Of a stretch of DNA of 64,000 nucleotides, positions 8,245-16,778 are shown one piece after another. The stretch comes from Clostridiales bacterium (GTDB lineage: Bacteria; Bacillota; Clostridia; Peptostreptococcales; Anaerovoracaceae). How positions within the stretch are numbered: position 1 is the stretch's first letter; the number at the start of each line of letters is the position of its first letter. Under the pieces are notes generated by a model. The model saw only the letters and a list, made by a program, of their open reading frames with translations. It made no database searches and had not been told where the DNA came from. The translations under genes and the position numbers were made by a program. The stretch covers positions 372,001 to 436,000 of the forward strand of contig CP042469.1 of NCBI GenBank assembly GCA_015243575.1. Reading direction: 5' to 3'.

Positions 8245-8841
8245 ATGGAATGTGAATTCATCCATATCAAAAACATGATACTGATCGGTGCGACGGGGCA
8301 AAACAGCGGAAAAACAACCTTTGCCAATGAGTTGATCCAAAGATGGCATCAGGAGATTCCGATCATAGCGCTGAAGATTACCACCGTCAATCAAAAACAC
8401 GCACATTGCGTCCGCGGGGGAGCAGGATGCGGTGCATGCTCGAGTCTCTTCGGTGAATTTGAACTGACAGAGGAAACCAATCCGGATTCCGGGAAAGATA
8501 CCTCGCTTTTGCTTGCAGCTGGGGCCAATAGGGTTTATTGGCTGAAATGCATGAAAGATCACCTTGGAGAAGCAATCCAGCAATTTCTCACCACTATCCC
8601 GGAGGATGCCTTAGTTTTGTGTGAATCCAACAGTCTTCGTAATGTCGTTCGACCTGGCTTGTTCGTCATGCTTCAAAATTCATCGGATTTAAGAATTAAG
8701 CCTTCTGCGGAAGAAGTGCTTTCAAAAGCCGATCTTATGATTATAAACCATTTTGAAGACGACATCAAAGACCATGTATCGCAGATCCAAATTCAGCGTG
8801 GCGTAAGCGGCTTGGAGATTGAACTTTTACAAACCATCTGA
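8245..8841 (+). CDS. MobB-like P-loop NTPase with a cysteine cluster
   Basis: I do not recognise this 198-residue protein as a named family. It begins with a strand and a P-loop, LIGATGQNSGKTTFA (about 11-25), of the SIMIBI type also used by MobB. A Cys/His-rich stretch follows (about 50-64: HAHCVRGGAGCGACSS) that could bind a metal or iron-sulfur cluster. Later, LVLCESNSLRNVVRPGLF and KADLMIINHF look like the Walker B and NKxD-like parts of the fold. It stands between mobA and mobB, so a role in molybdopterin cofactor handling is likely but unproven. ATG 8245 follows an AGGAG site. Confidence 0.6.
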   Translation: MECEFIHIKNMILIGATGQNSGKTTFANELIQRWHQEIPIIALKITTVNQKHAHCVRGGAGCGACSSLFGEFELTEETNPDSGKDTSLLLAAGANRVYWLKCMKDHLGEAIQQFLTTIPEDALVLCESNSLRNVVRPGLFVMLQNSSDLRIKPSAEEVLSKADLMIINHFEDDIKDHVSQIQIQRGVSGLEIELLQTI

Positions 8842-8879
8842 GCACCTACCGGTAAACCATCCATAAATTATCCGTCTAA

Positions 8880-9374
8880 TTAACGCTCTGCTAATATTTT
8901 TTCTTCAATAATATTCGCGACGGAAAAAGCGTCATCAATATGATATACCGGCACATTTGCAAAGGGGAAGGGGATATCGGATGCCACTGCGATCAGATCC
9001 TCTGGAGCACTAAGCAATTCTCTGGATCTGCCGGACCAGACCACTTCGATTTTTGGTTTGCCGCTGAGGCGAAAGCCTTCTGCAATGATCAGATCTGCAT
9101 CTGTGTTTAGATCCATCAGCTGGTCAATATTCCATTCCAGGTCAACCTTTTTCATCATAGTGACTCCGTGGGGAGATGAAATTGTGACACTGTCTGCGCC
9201 GGCTTGGGTGTGACGCCAGGTATCCTTGCCGGGCTGATCTACGTCAAAGCCGTGTGTATCATGCTTCAACGTAGCAATTCGATAGTTTCTGGCTTTGAAT
9301 TCCTTGATTAGTTTTTCGATCAGGATCGTCTTTCCGCATCTTTTTTTTCCAACAATGCAAATGATCGGTGCCAT
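8880..9374 (-). CDS. mobB: Molybdopterin-guanine dinucleotide biosynthesis adaptor MobB
   Basis: MobB is a GTP-binding helper of MobA. This 164-residue protein has the P-loop GKKRCGKTILIEKL, the switch-like LKHDTHGFDVDQPGKDTWRH and ADLIIAEGFR, all typical of MobB. It is the last gene of the long reductase/quinone operon and starts 12 bases after moeA. A GGAGG site precedes the ATG. Confidence 0.93.
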   Translation of the reverse strand: MAPIICIVGKKRCGKTILIEKLIKEFKARNYRIATLKHDTHGFDVDQPGKDTWRHTQAGADSVTISSPHGVTMMKKVDLEWNIDQLMDLNTDADLIIAEGFRLSGKPKIEVVWSGRSRELLSAPEDLIAVASDIPFPFANVPVYHIDDAFSVANIIEEKILAER

Positions 9375-9386
9375 AGCCGTAGCCTC

Positions 9387-10601
9387 CTACAATTTGAATA
9401 TGGTAACCTTCTGCCCCTTCTCAAGCCCCAACGTTCCTGCTGGAATATCAATGAGACAGTTGCAGTCTGAAAAGGAACTTAAAACACCGGGAGAATGTTT
9501 GCTTCCCGGTTCCACAAATTCCCGGCAATCTTGCTGAATCAATTTCCCTCTGAGCATCCTTCTTTTTGAGCTCTCTTTCGGGTAGGGTGTTTCCATAAGC
9601 GCTTCTGTTTTCTGAAGGTCGATATCCTTACGATGGGAAACAAGTGAAAGGACGGGCCTTGTGAGCAGCTCGAAGGTAATTGCTGCGGCTGCCGGATTGC
9701 CGGAAAGGCTGATCACCGGTTTTCCTTCCAGGATGCTGCAGAGCGCAGGAGTTCCAGGTTTCATGTTGATCCTCCAAAAGAGGATCTCTGCTCCGAGTGC
9801 TTTCATCGCATCCTTCAGCAGGTCTTTTTTTCCTACGGATACACCACCAAGCGTGATGAGGATATCGCAGTTTCTGATTGCTGCAGATATGGCTTCGCAA
9901 AGCTGATCCAGCTCATCGGGGGCGCTGTCCAGCAGCAGTGGTTCCATCCCAAGCTCCTTAAGCCGCAAACCAATGGTATAAAGATTGCTGTTATAAATTT
10001 TTCCGGGAGAAAGCGCACTTCCGATATCTGTCAGTTCATCCCCGGTGCTGAGAACGGCTATCTTCGGTAAGCGGTAAACCGGAACCTCACGGAACCCCAT
10101 GCTGGCAAGAATGCCGATTCCTACATAGTTCAGCAAGGCGCCTTCTTTTAATAAGAGACTTCCTTTTTTGATATCTTCCCCCTTAAAACAGTAGTTTTCT
10201 CCTGGGGACAGCTGCTGAATGATGGTTACGCGGTTCTCGGATTCGCAGGTGTCCTCTTGCCGTATGATACAATCGGCACCCTTGGGGATCGGGGCTCCTG
10301 TCATGATTCTGCAAGCTGTTCCCGCACTTAATTCTCGCTGTGGACAGCTCCCGGCGCAAACTTCTTCGATTACTTCCAAATGGACGGGATTGGCAGCTTC
10401 TGCGCCACGGGTGTCTGCGGCTCTGAGCGCATAGCCGTCCAGAGGCGAGCGATCGAAGGGCGGCTGGTCGATAGGCGCATAAATATCTTGTGCTAGAATT
10501 CTCTGATGTGCTAAGAGCAAGGGCACCGTCTCGTCAGGGGATGGGGATACCCGTGATGTGAGCATTTCCTGTGCTTCTTCTAATGTTACTTTTGTTTTCA
10601 T
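9387..10601 (-). CDS. moeA: Molybdopterin molybdenumtransferase MoeA
   Basis: MoeA inserts molybdate into adenylated molybdopterin. This 404-residue protein shows the domain order of the family, with DGYALRA near the N-terminus, the MPT-binding domain with LSTGDEL and TLGGVSVGKKD, then SGNPAAA and a C-terminal beta domain. An ATG at 10631 overlaps the upstream stop codon (TAATG). The start at 10601 is preferred because AAAGGAG lies 11 bases before it and gives the usual N-terminus. It is co-transcribed with the polyprenyl synthase and mobB. Confidence 0.92.
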   Translation of the reverse strand: MKTKVTLEEAQEMLTSRVSPSPDETVPLLLAHQRILAQDIYAPIDQPPFDRSPLDGYALRAADTRGAEAANPVHLEVIEEVCAGSCPQRELSAGTACRIMTGAPIPKGADCIIRQEDTCESENRVTIIQQLSPGENYCFKGEDIKKGSLLLKEGALLNYVGIGILASMGFREVPVYRLPKIAVLSTGDELTDIGSALSPGKIYNSNLYTIGLRLKELGMEPLLLDSAPDELDQLCEAISAAIRNCDILITLGGVSVGKKDLLKDAMKALGAEILFWRINMKPGTPALCSILEGKPVISLSGNPAAAAITFELLTRPVLSLVSHRKDIDLQKTEALMETPYPKESSKRRMLRGKLIQQDCREFVEPGSKHSPGVLSSFSDCNCLIDIPAGTLGLEKGQKVTIFKL

Positions 10602-10630
10602 CGATTCTTTTCTCCTTTCGCAGGAATCCA

Positions 10631-11614
10631 TTATGACAACCCGGAAGCGCGTTTGATCGTTGGATTAACAGATAACATCAGCGTATGCTCCAGGCCGTTC
10701 AGTATGTCTGATATTGGTTTTTTTGCATCGTTATCAGGCAGTTTTTTCAGCAGACGATTTGCCTTTTTCAGATAGTCTTCTGCCAGACCTACGGTTTTGT
10801 CGATTCCGTGCATTGTTTCAATATGCTGACTGAGCTGATTGAAATCAGCAGAATCAATCAGCTCCCAAATCCGTCCATGATCTATCAGGGAGGTATAGAT
10901 AACGGGCAGGGTGTAGAACCCCATCTTAATGTCATTTTGAACACTTTTTCCCGCGGATCCTTCGCTGGCAGTAAAATCCAGAATGTCGTCAATGATCTGG
11001 AAGGCGATTCCAAAATAGTAGCCGATCCTTTTTAATGTTCTGCATAAATAGTCATCACAGCCGGAGCTTTTCGCGCCAAGGTAGAAGCTGACGGCAAAGA
11101 GGGAAGCAGTTTTGTTTGCAGCAATTCGTATGTAACGGGCAATGCTGGCATTTCTGGAATAACGATTATTGTACTGCAGCATTTCTCCGTAAAAGATCTG
11201 ATCCATGACCCGCAGAGCTTCCTGAGAATGGGAACCTTTGCTGATGAGGTGAAAGCTCCTGTTCAAAAGAAAGTCTCCCATAAATACGGCATAGTCCTTT
11301 CCGAATCTTGACTGGGCTGTAGCAATCCCTCTTCTGACAAGCGCCTCATCGATGATATCGTCGTGAATCAGCGTTGCCATGTGCAGCATTTCAATAGCTG
11401 CCGCAGTCTCATAAATTTCATCATTCTGACCCATCCCGAAATCCGATCCAAGGAGAAGAAACGCAGGCCGCAGTCTCTTTCCTCCGGAACCGATCATAGC
11501 GATTAAAGTCTCCTGAACATTATTATGCCTGCTTTTGACCTGGTTGTACATGATTTCTTCAACCCTGCGCATGCGTAGGGTAAGTGTTTCGTTTTTCTTT
11601 AAGCTATCCAGCAT
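10631..11614 (-). CDS. Polyprenyl diphosphate synthase (quinone side chain)
   Basis: This 327-residue trans-prenyltransferase builds a long isoprenoid diphosphate from allylic primers and isopentenyl diphosphate. The first aspartate-rich motif is DDIIDEALVRRG (about 90-101) and the second is DDILDF (about 210). It resembles heptaprenyl/octaprenyl synthases that make menaquinone tails. Its place between a TorD-type chaperone and moeA, in the same operon as a UbiA/MenA-type prenyltransferase, suggests it makes the tail of a quinone used by the encoded reductase. Chain length cannot be read safely. Confidence 0.9.
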   Translation of the reverse strand: MLDSLKKNETLTLRMRRVEEIMYNQVKSRHNNVQETLIAMIGSGGKRLRPAFLLLGSDFGMGQNDEIYETAAAIEMLHMATLIHDDIIDEALVRRGIATAQSRFGKDYAVFMGDFLLNRSFHLISKGSHSQEALRVMDQIFYGEMLQYNNRYSRNASIARYIRIAANKTASLFAVSFYLGAKSSGCDDYLCRTLKRIGYYFGIAFQIIDDILDFTASEGSAGKSVQNDIKMGFYTLPVIYTSLIDHGRIWELIDSADFNQLSQHIETMHGIDKTVGLAEDYLKKANRLLKKLPDNDAKKPISDILNGLEHTLMLSVNPTIKRASGLS

Positions 11615-11625
11615 CGATTTATCTC

Positions 11626-12279
11626 CTAGTTATCATATGATTGCTCCAGCTCGACAAAGCCCTCAAGAATTAGGAGAAGCCCCTTGTAAAAGCCGGTCTT
11701 GGCGGTTTCGCCAGCTGCGCTGCAGTAATCTCCGATCCAGCTGCCAAGATGCTGATTCAAAAATTCTCTCTCGATGGTTTTTATGTCGCTGAGGCCATTT
11801 TGTGCTTCTGCCTCCATAAGGCAGAGCTGTTTCATAAAGTCCAGTTCGGTGCAGAAAAAATCAGGGGAGTCGTTGGCATAGCTTATCGGCATGATTCCCA
11901 TGCGTTTGTAGAACTTTTTTACACTCAGGATAATTGTATGGGTGTCTTCCTTCTTTTTATAGAGACCCTCATAGGGGGCTCTTAGTTTTCCTTTGCCTGC
12001 AGAGCGGATGAGTCTGGTACGGTCCACAGCCAATTCTTCCATAATGCGATGGTTGTTCTCAGAACCAAGCTCGTTCAGGAAGTCTCTTGCCATTCCGATC
12101 CCCTTCCGAACTTTGGCATGATCCAGCTTTTGCAGTTGCTCCAGAAAGGTTTGCATTTGCGGGCTTGTGATTCTTTGGATGAATTCTTCGTTGGGCAGGC
12201 GGATAAAGGCTTCTGTCAAAAACCCGTATATGTTCCCCCTCCATAGGGCGATTCTTGTATTGTGTTTATGATCTGGCAT
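11626..12279 (-). CDS. TorD/DmsD-family molybdoenzyme chaperone
   Basis: This 217-residue all-helical cytosolic protein matches the TorD family of chaperones that bind the catalytic subunit of DMSO-reductase-type enzymes before cofactor insertion. The N-terminal YGFLTEAFIRLPNEEFI and the late ELDFMKQLCLMEAEAQ helices are typical. The catalytic subunit it would serve is encoded three genes upstream and has no Tat signal, so the role here is probably cofactor loading and not export proofreading. AAAGGAG precedes the ATG. Confidence 0.85.
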   Translation of the reverse strand: MPDHKHNTRIALWRGNIYGFLTEAFIRLPNEEFIQRITSPQMQTFLEQLQKLDHAKVRKGIGMARDFLNELGSENNHRIMEELAVDRTRLIRSAGKGKLRAPYEGLYKKKEDTHTIILSVKKFYKRMGIMPISYANDSPDFFCTELDFMKQLCLMEAEAQNGLSDIKTIEREFLNQHLGSWIGDYCSAAGETAKTGFYKGLLLILEGFVELEQSYDN

Positions 12280-12337
12280 ATGTAACTCCTTTGAATTCTA
12301 AGTCTCTCCTTGTGCAAAGCATTTGGATTAATTCTCT

Positions 12338-13444
12338 CTAGAATCCTGCTTTGAGATAAAGCATTCCATAACCGACAAAGCCACAGATTGCAAAGCAGCC
12401 GATCAGAACCTGAATTTCCTTTGGCGATGGACGGTACCTGTACTTATCCTGAAACTGACTGTAAGGTTCCGGTATCATGCTTTGCTGCTGCGGGAGAATT
12501 ACGGCGTTAAACTTCTCGATGAAGACCAGGACCAGTGAAAGAACAGCGGCGAGCAAGGAGAGCACATAACTCGATGACAAAAAATTCTCCGTAAGCTGTT
12601 TTGCCAAAAGGAGCAGGATGATGAGCAGATTTAAGATGATGACTTCCTTGCTGTCCTGATGGTTCTGCTTGAGGAGGGCGATTTTATGGGAAGCTGAGGC
12701 GCCGATCAGAAGCACCGCAAGAATCAGCAGCAGCTCTGGCAGGAACGCCTGGATGCCGGGTGCGGGCAGGAACGTCTGAATGCCGCCGGCGTTCGTTTGT
12801 ATGCCGCCAGCGCTCGCTTGTATGCCGCTTGCAGATGTTGTGAGAATCAGAAAGGCAGTACCGCCCAATAGGCTTGAGATGAGTGTTTCCAGCCCCGAGA
12901 AGGCGTTGGTCTGATAGCCTCCTTTTGTTCTGGACAGGAAAAACATGGTGTGTACTGCCAGGCAGAGATTTGCGGTAATCAAGCAAAGGAGTGCCCAGAC
13001 CAGCGTGATTCCTCTTGCCTCGGGAAGAATCCCAAGAAAGAAGACCAGGCTCAAAACAGTAGCCAAACCCAAGGTATAAAAATCCCACGTAAGCGGGGAG
13101 TGAAAGTTTTTGCTTTTTATCATGAGTAATGCTCGGGAAGGCTTTCCAAGATCAACCCCAAGCAGGATCTGAGAACCTAAAAGCAGGGAAAAAGCAGAGA
13201 TACTGCCTGTCTCTGCCAGACGTTCTGCACCGTTTACCCCCAGTAGAATTGCTGCCGAGAGGATCATCAGAATTCCCGCAGCCAGAGAGGAGAGGTAAAA
13301 ACAACCCTGTACATAAATTCCCCACACATAATGATCATTCAGATTGGTTTTCCGAAAGCCCTGGAGCAGCTGACGCAAAATGGCAGCGCCGCCTGCAAGG
13401 GCAAGGAAACAAAGGATGATCAGTATCATCAATTCGTTTTTCAT
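12338..13444 (-). CDS. NrfD/DmsC-type membrane anchor subunit
   Basis: This 368-residue polytopic protein (about nine to ten membrane helices) is the quinone-interacting anchor of a three-subunit molybdenum oxidoreductase. GVDLGKPSRALLM and HSPLTWDFYTLG in the first half are typical of NrfD/PsrC proteins. It would pass electrons between the quinone pool and the ferredoxin subunit. An odd insert at about residues 203-236 is built of GIQ-containing repeats (GIQASAG, GIQTNAG, GIQTFLPAP, GIQAFLP) between two helices. An AGGAGG site precedes the ATG, and the gene begins 11 bases after the ferredoxin gene. Confidence 0.87.
   Translation of the reverse strand: MKNELMILIILCFLALAGGAAILRQLLQGFRKTNLNDHYVWGIYVQGCFYLSSLAAGILMILSAAILLGVNGAERLAETGSISAFSLLLGSQILLGVDLGKPSRALLMIKSKNFHSPLTWDFYTLGLATVLSLVFFLGILPEARGITLVWALLCLITANLCLAVHTMFFLSRTKGGYQTNAFSGLETLISSLLGGTAFLILTTSASGIQASAGGIQTNAGGIQTFLPAPGIQAFLPELLLILAVLLIGASASHKIALLKQNHQDSKEVIILNLLIILLLLAKQLTENFLSSSYVLSLLAAVLSLVLVFIEKFNAVILPQQQSMIPEPYSQFQDKYRYRPSPKEIQVLIGCFAICGFVGYGMLYLKAGF
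12738..12836 (-). repeat. In-frame tandem repeats inside the NrfD-type gene
   Basis: Imperfect units of about 24 bp encode the GIQ repeats of the anchor protein. Two longer units (GGCAGGAACG.CTG.ATGCCG on the plus strand) and three shorter ones can be aligned. Repeat expansion within a loop is the simplest explanation. Confidence 0.6.
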
Positions 13445-13455
13445 CTCTTCTCCTC

Positions 13456-14061
13456 CTAACCGTTGATGTAATATACGGAAGGACTTGTTTCAAGATCCTC
13501 CCGGAAAGGGCGGGCATTCCCTGCGGCGATTGCTTTGGATAGATCGCTGGACGGATCGTCAAGATCACCGAAAACGCGGCATTGGGACGGACAGGTTGTT
13601 ACACAGGCAGGATCCAGACCCTCCTGAAGCCGATTCAGGCAAAAGGTGCACTTAACCACCGTGCCCTGCTGATATTCCTTATGGCGCTTCTTTTCAAATA
13701 AAGTGACGGGAGCCTGCTCATAGTAGTTCTTGATTTCCCATACGAATTGTCTTGAGTCATAAGGACATGCGGTCACACAACCCCTGCAGCCCATGCATTG
13801 ATCTGCCAGCACTTCGACAATTCCGCCAGGGCGTTTAACAGTTGCTCCGATCGGGCATGCCTTCTCGCAGGGTGCGTTGTCACACTGCATACAGGGCATG
13901 GGAAGAAATTTCATCTTGGAATGAGGGAATCTCCCTACCTCGTATTTCATAATTTTGTGAAGGCTGACGCCGGAAGGCGTGCCGTTATGATTTCTGCAGG
14001 CGACAGTACAAGCATTGCAGCCTACACATTTTGTCAAATCAATCAACATACCGTATCTCAT
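13456..14061 (-). CDS. Four-cluster ferredoxin subunit (DmsB/PsrB type)
   Basis: This 201-residue electron-transfer subunit has four cysteine groups, each able to bind a [4Fe-4S] cluster: CVGCNACTVAC, CMQCDNAPCEKAC, CMGCRGCVTAC and CTFC...CVTTC. It links the molybdopterin subunit to the membrane anchor. The ATG at 14061 overlaps the stop codon of the catalytic gene (TAATG), so translation is coupled. An alternative ATG 36 bases upstream would lie inside the preceding gene and is less likely. Confidence 0.93.
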   Translation of the reverse strand: MRYGMLIDLTKCVGCNACTVACRNHNGTPSGVSLHKIMKYEVGRFPHSKMKFLPMPCMQCDNAPCEKACPIGATVKRPGGIVEVLADQCMGCRGCVTACPYDSRQFVWEIKNYYEQAPVTLFEKKRHKEYQQGTVVKCTFCLNRLQEGLDPACVTTCPSQCRVFGDLDDPSSDLSKAIAAGNARPFREDLETSPSVYYING

Positions 14062-16742
14062 TACGACAATCCTCCTTTTCTGATCAGTCTTACACATGGA
14101 GCAATTTCGATTCCGCCGCTGACACTGTCCAGTGTATCTTCCTTTGTGGTCAGAAGACGGTTGAACAGAGGGCCTTCCTTGCTCAGTGGATTGCTCTGGG
14201 CGGTACCCATACCATAAGCACCGGAAATTCCCACCGCATCGGGGTGGAACAGTTCAGAAATGCGCACGAGCCCTTCCAGACTTCCGTAGCGGGATTCTAC
14301 AGTTACCCGGTCGCCGTCCTTGATGCCTTTTGTTTCAGCAGTTGCACTGTTCAGACAGATGACTGCCTCCCAGGGATCTTTTTTATAGATTTCTGCAAGC
14401 CAGGGATTCCCTACAACCCCGCCGATATCGGAAGAGTAGTAAGGGGTTTTCCAGTTAATAGCCCACAGGTCGTATTCTTCGGATACGCCGAATTCTGAAC
14501 TGGGAACCCAATAGGGAACTGGCTTATAGAGGTCAAAAACAAGGCTGTCATCTTCCACGCCCGGGAACTGAATTTGATGCTTTTCGAGATTTTGCCTGAG
14601 CTGATCCGCTGTCTTTTTCAGATTGATGATATAAAACTCATGGCGTGTTTGGTTTCCTGGATGGTAATAGTAGTTGTATGCCGTCTTTTTGGGCTGCCAC
14701 TTGGCGATATGTCCGTCCCGCTCCAAATCTTCCATGGTTTCGCCTTCTCCGAATTTCCAGCTCTTAACCTGAAGCTCATGAATTTCAGCCAGAGTATGTT
14801 TTTGATTGAGGTCAAGGAGGTAAGGTTCTCTCAGATTTAGACCATTTTCCTTGATGATGTAATCAACGTCCTTATTCAGATAATCGTACATGCCGTTTTC
14901 TCCATACAAGATGCCGATTCTCTCGGCCAGCTCTGTAAAGATATCGTCCACATGCATGGTGTTATAAATCGGCTTTACTGGCTGCCTCCTTTGGAGCATC
15001 TGCAGCGCGTGAACTTCATAGGACGCAGCCTGATGCTGAGGCCAGAAGGGAGCCACTCTGGAGCGTTCCATAAAGCTGTGCTCCGGCAAAACCACATCGG
15101 ACATGATGGTCGGCTCATCCATATGGTAAGCAATGGAAACACTAAACGGTATCTTCCGCATCATATTGACATACTGCTCGGGATTTGCGTTGTACTTAAT
15201 GATGTTTCCGCCGATATTCAGCCATGCCTTTACCTCGTATGTAAGGTAGTATTTTTCAGGGTCGGATAACGCGTGAGCTACCAGATGGGGGGTGGTATGG
15301 CTGTTGGGATAGAAGGTATGCATCCCAATATCAGGAGGGAAGACAAAGGGTCTGTCTTTGGCCTCATAGCCTGGCATCATCGTACCGTCAGGTCCCGGCG
15401 CCAGTGCCTGGGGACCTCTGTAACCGCAGCCCAGACAGCCTCCCGGAACTTCAATGGCTCCTGCCAGCATATTGATGATCTTTGCCACAAGGTCTGAATA
15501 GGTTCCGCCTCGGTGGTTCATAACATTCCGCTCAGTGTTGACGGAAACCGGCCGGTAAGGAAATTGAAAGCCCTCAATCTCAATGGTGCTTCCGATTCTC
15601 GCATGTTCGATAAATTCGCCTGCAATTCTTCGGATATCCTGCGCTGGTACAGTAGAGATGGATTCCGCCCATTCCGGTGTATATTCTAGGAAGCCTTCCT
15701 TGATCAGCTGAAAACCGGTCTTCACTTCTTTTTTGCCCACAGAAAAGCTTCCTTCAAGGGCAACCTCTCCAAATTCCGCGTCAAAGGTCTTTGCCTGACT
15801 GTCAGTCAGATCCCACATCATGGGCTTGCCCGTTTCCTCATCTCTCAGGTAATCTCCCTGGGAATCGATGAGATATGGACCGTTGGTTCTGTTTTTCAGA
15901 AACCAGATATCATATTTCTGAACATCGAAAATGATGGAATGAGCAAGACCCAGCAAAAATGCGAGATCTGTCCCAGGCCTGATGGGTACCCACTCGCCTT
16001 TGGCGGCCTCGTAGGAGGATCTGGGGTCCACAACCACCAGCTTCATGCCGCGCTTCAGTGCTTTTGTCAGCTTTCTCGTACCGGGAACGGTGGCGATATT
16101 GGGCCCGATGGATCTTCCAAGTGTGATATGATAGTCACAGTGCTCCAGATCAACGACAGAAATAGGAAAATTGCCATGGATTAAGCCTGTGCCATAATGC
16201 ACCGTACAGAGCGAGCCATGGGCTCCGATTTCGTTGGGTGAGCCGAATGCGAGTCGAAATGGAATTCGCATGATGGTTTCCCTATTTCCCCAGCCTTCAC
16301 AGACGGCCAGCCCTCTCGGATCTTCGTCACGGACTTCCTTTAGCTTTTTCGCGGTATAGTCCAGTGCTTCTTCCCAGCTGACTTCTTTCCACTTTGGATC
16401 GATTTCCAGACCCTTTTCCGGATTCGTGCGGATCAGAGGTGTCTTGACGCGATAGGGGTTATACAGATTCATCGTGGCCGAATTGCCGCGGGGACACAGA
16501 CTGCCGTAGTTAGGAGGGACTTCCCTTCCTTCTACCTTGACGACCACACCATCTTCTAGATGAACGGAGGTAGCACAGTCTCCCTGCATGCACATACGGC
16601 ATAGCCCGTGGAGAACCTGCTGATCACCTTCCACGGAAGGATCGCTGCTTTGCCACTGGTAGGTGGAATAACCAAAAACATTTTCGTTGAAATCCACCTC
16701 CGACAGAACATTGTCGTAGGCGCCTTTCCTTTTTTTGAACAT
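14061..16742 (-). CDS. Molybdopterin oxidoreductase catalytic subunit (DMSO-reductase superfamily)
   Basis: This 893-residue enzyme has an N-terminal [4Fe-4S] site (C48-x2-C51-x4-C56-x26-C83; CRMCMQGDC and CPRG), the molybdopterin domains and a C-terminal dinucleotide-binding domain (KDGDRVTVESRYG). GSPNEIGAHGSLC places Cys179 where Psr/Phs-type enzymes carry the Mo or W ligand. There is no twin-arginine or other signal peptide, so it probably works on the cytosolic face of the membrane. With the ferredoxin and NrfD-type genes it forms a PsrABC-like complex; the substrate (polysulfide, thiosulfate, an organic compound or other) cannot be assigned. AAAGGAGG precedes the ATG. Confidence 0.9.
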   Translation of the reverse strand: MFKKRKGAYDNVLSEVDFNENVFGYSTYQWQSSDPSVEGDQQVLHGLCRMCMQGDCATSVHLEDGVVVKVEGREVPPNYGSLCPRGNSATMNLYNPYRVKTPLIRTNPEKGLEIDPKWKEVSWEEALDYTAKKLKEVRDEDPRGLAVCEGWGNRETIMRIPFRLAFGSPNEIGAHGSLCTVHYGTGLIHGNFPISVVDLEHCDYHITLGRSIGPNIATVPGTRKLTKALKRGMKLVVVDPRSSYEAAKGEWVPIRPGTDLAFLLGLAHSIIFDVQKYDIWFLKNRTNGPYLIDSQGDYLRDEETGKPMMWDLTDSQAKTFDAEFGEVALEGSFSVGKKEVKTGFQLIKEGFLEYTPEWAESISTVPAQDIRRIAGEFIEHARIGSTIEIEGFQFPYRPVSVNTERNVMNHRGGTYSDLVAKIINMLAGAIEVPGGCLGCGYRGPQALAPGPDGTMMPGYEAKDRPFVFPPDIGMHTFYPNSHTTPHLVAHALSDPEKYYLTYEVKAWLNIGGNIIKYNANPEQYVNMMRKIPFSVSIAYHMDEPTIMSDVVLPEHSFMERSRVAPFWPQHQAASYEVHALQMLQRRQPVKPIYNTMHVDDIFTELAERIGILYGENGMYDYLNKDVDYIIKENGLNLREPYLLDLNQKHTLAEIHELQVKSWKFGEGETMEDLERDGHIAKWQPKKTAYNYYYHPGNQTRHEFYIINLKKTADQLRQNLEKHQIQFPGVEDDSLVFDLYKPVPYWVPSSEFGVSEEYDLWAINWKTPYYSSDIGGVVGNPWLAEIYKKDPWEAVICLNSATAETKGIKDGDRVTVESRYGSLEGLVRISELFHPDAVGISGAYGMGTAQSNPLSKEGPLFNRLLTTKEDTLDSVSGGIEIAPCVRLIRKGGLS

Positions 16743-16778
16743 ATTGCCTCCTTTGCAGTTCCTTAAGAACGCTACAAT

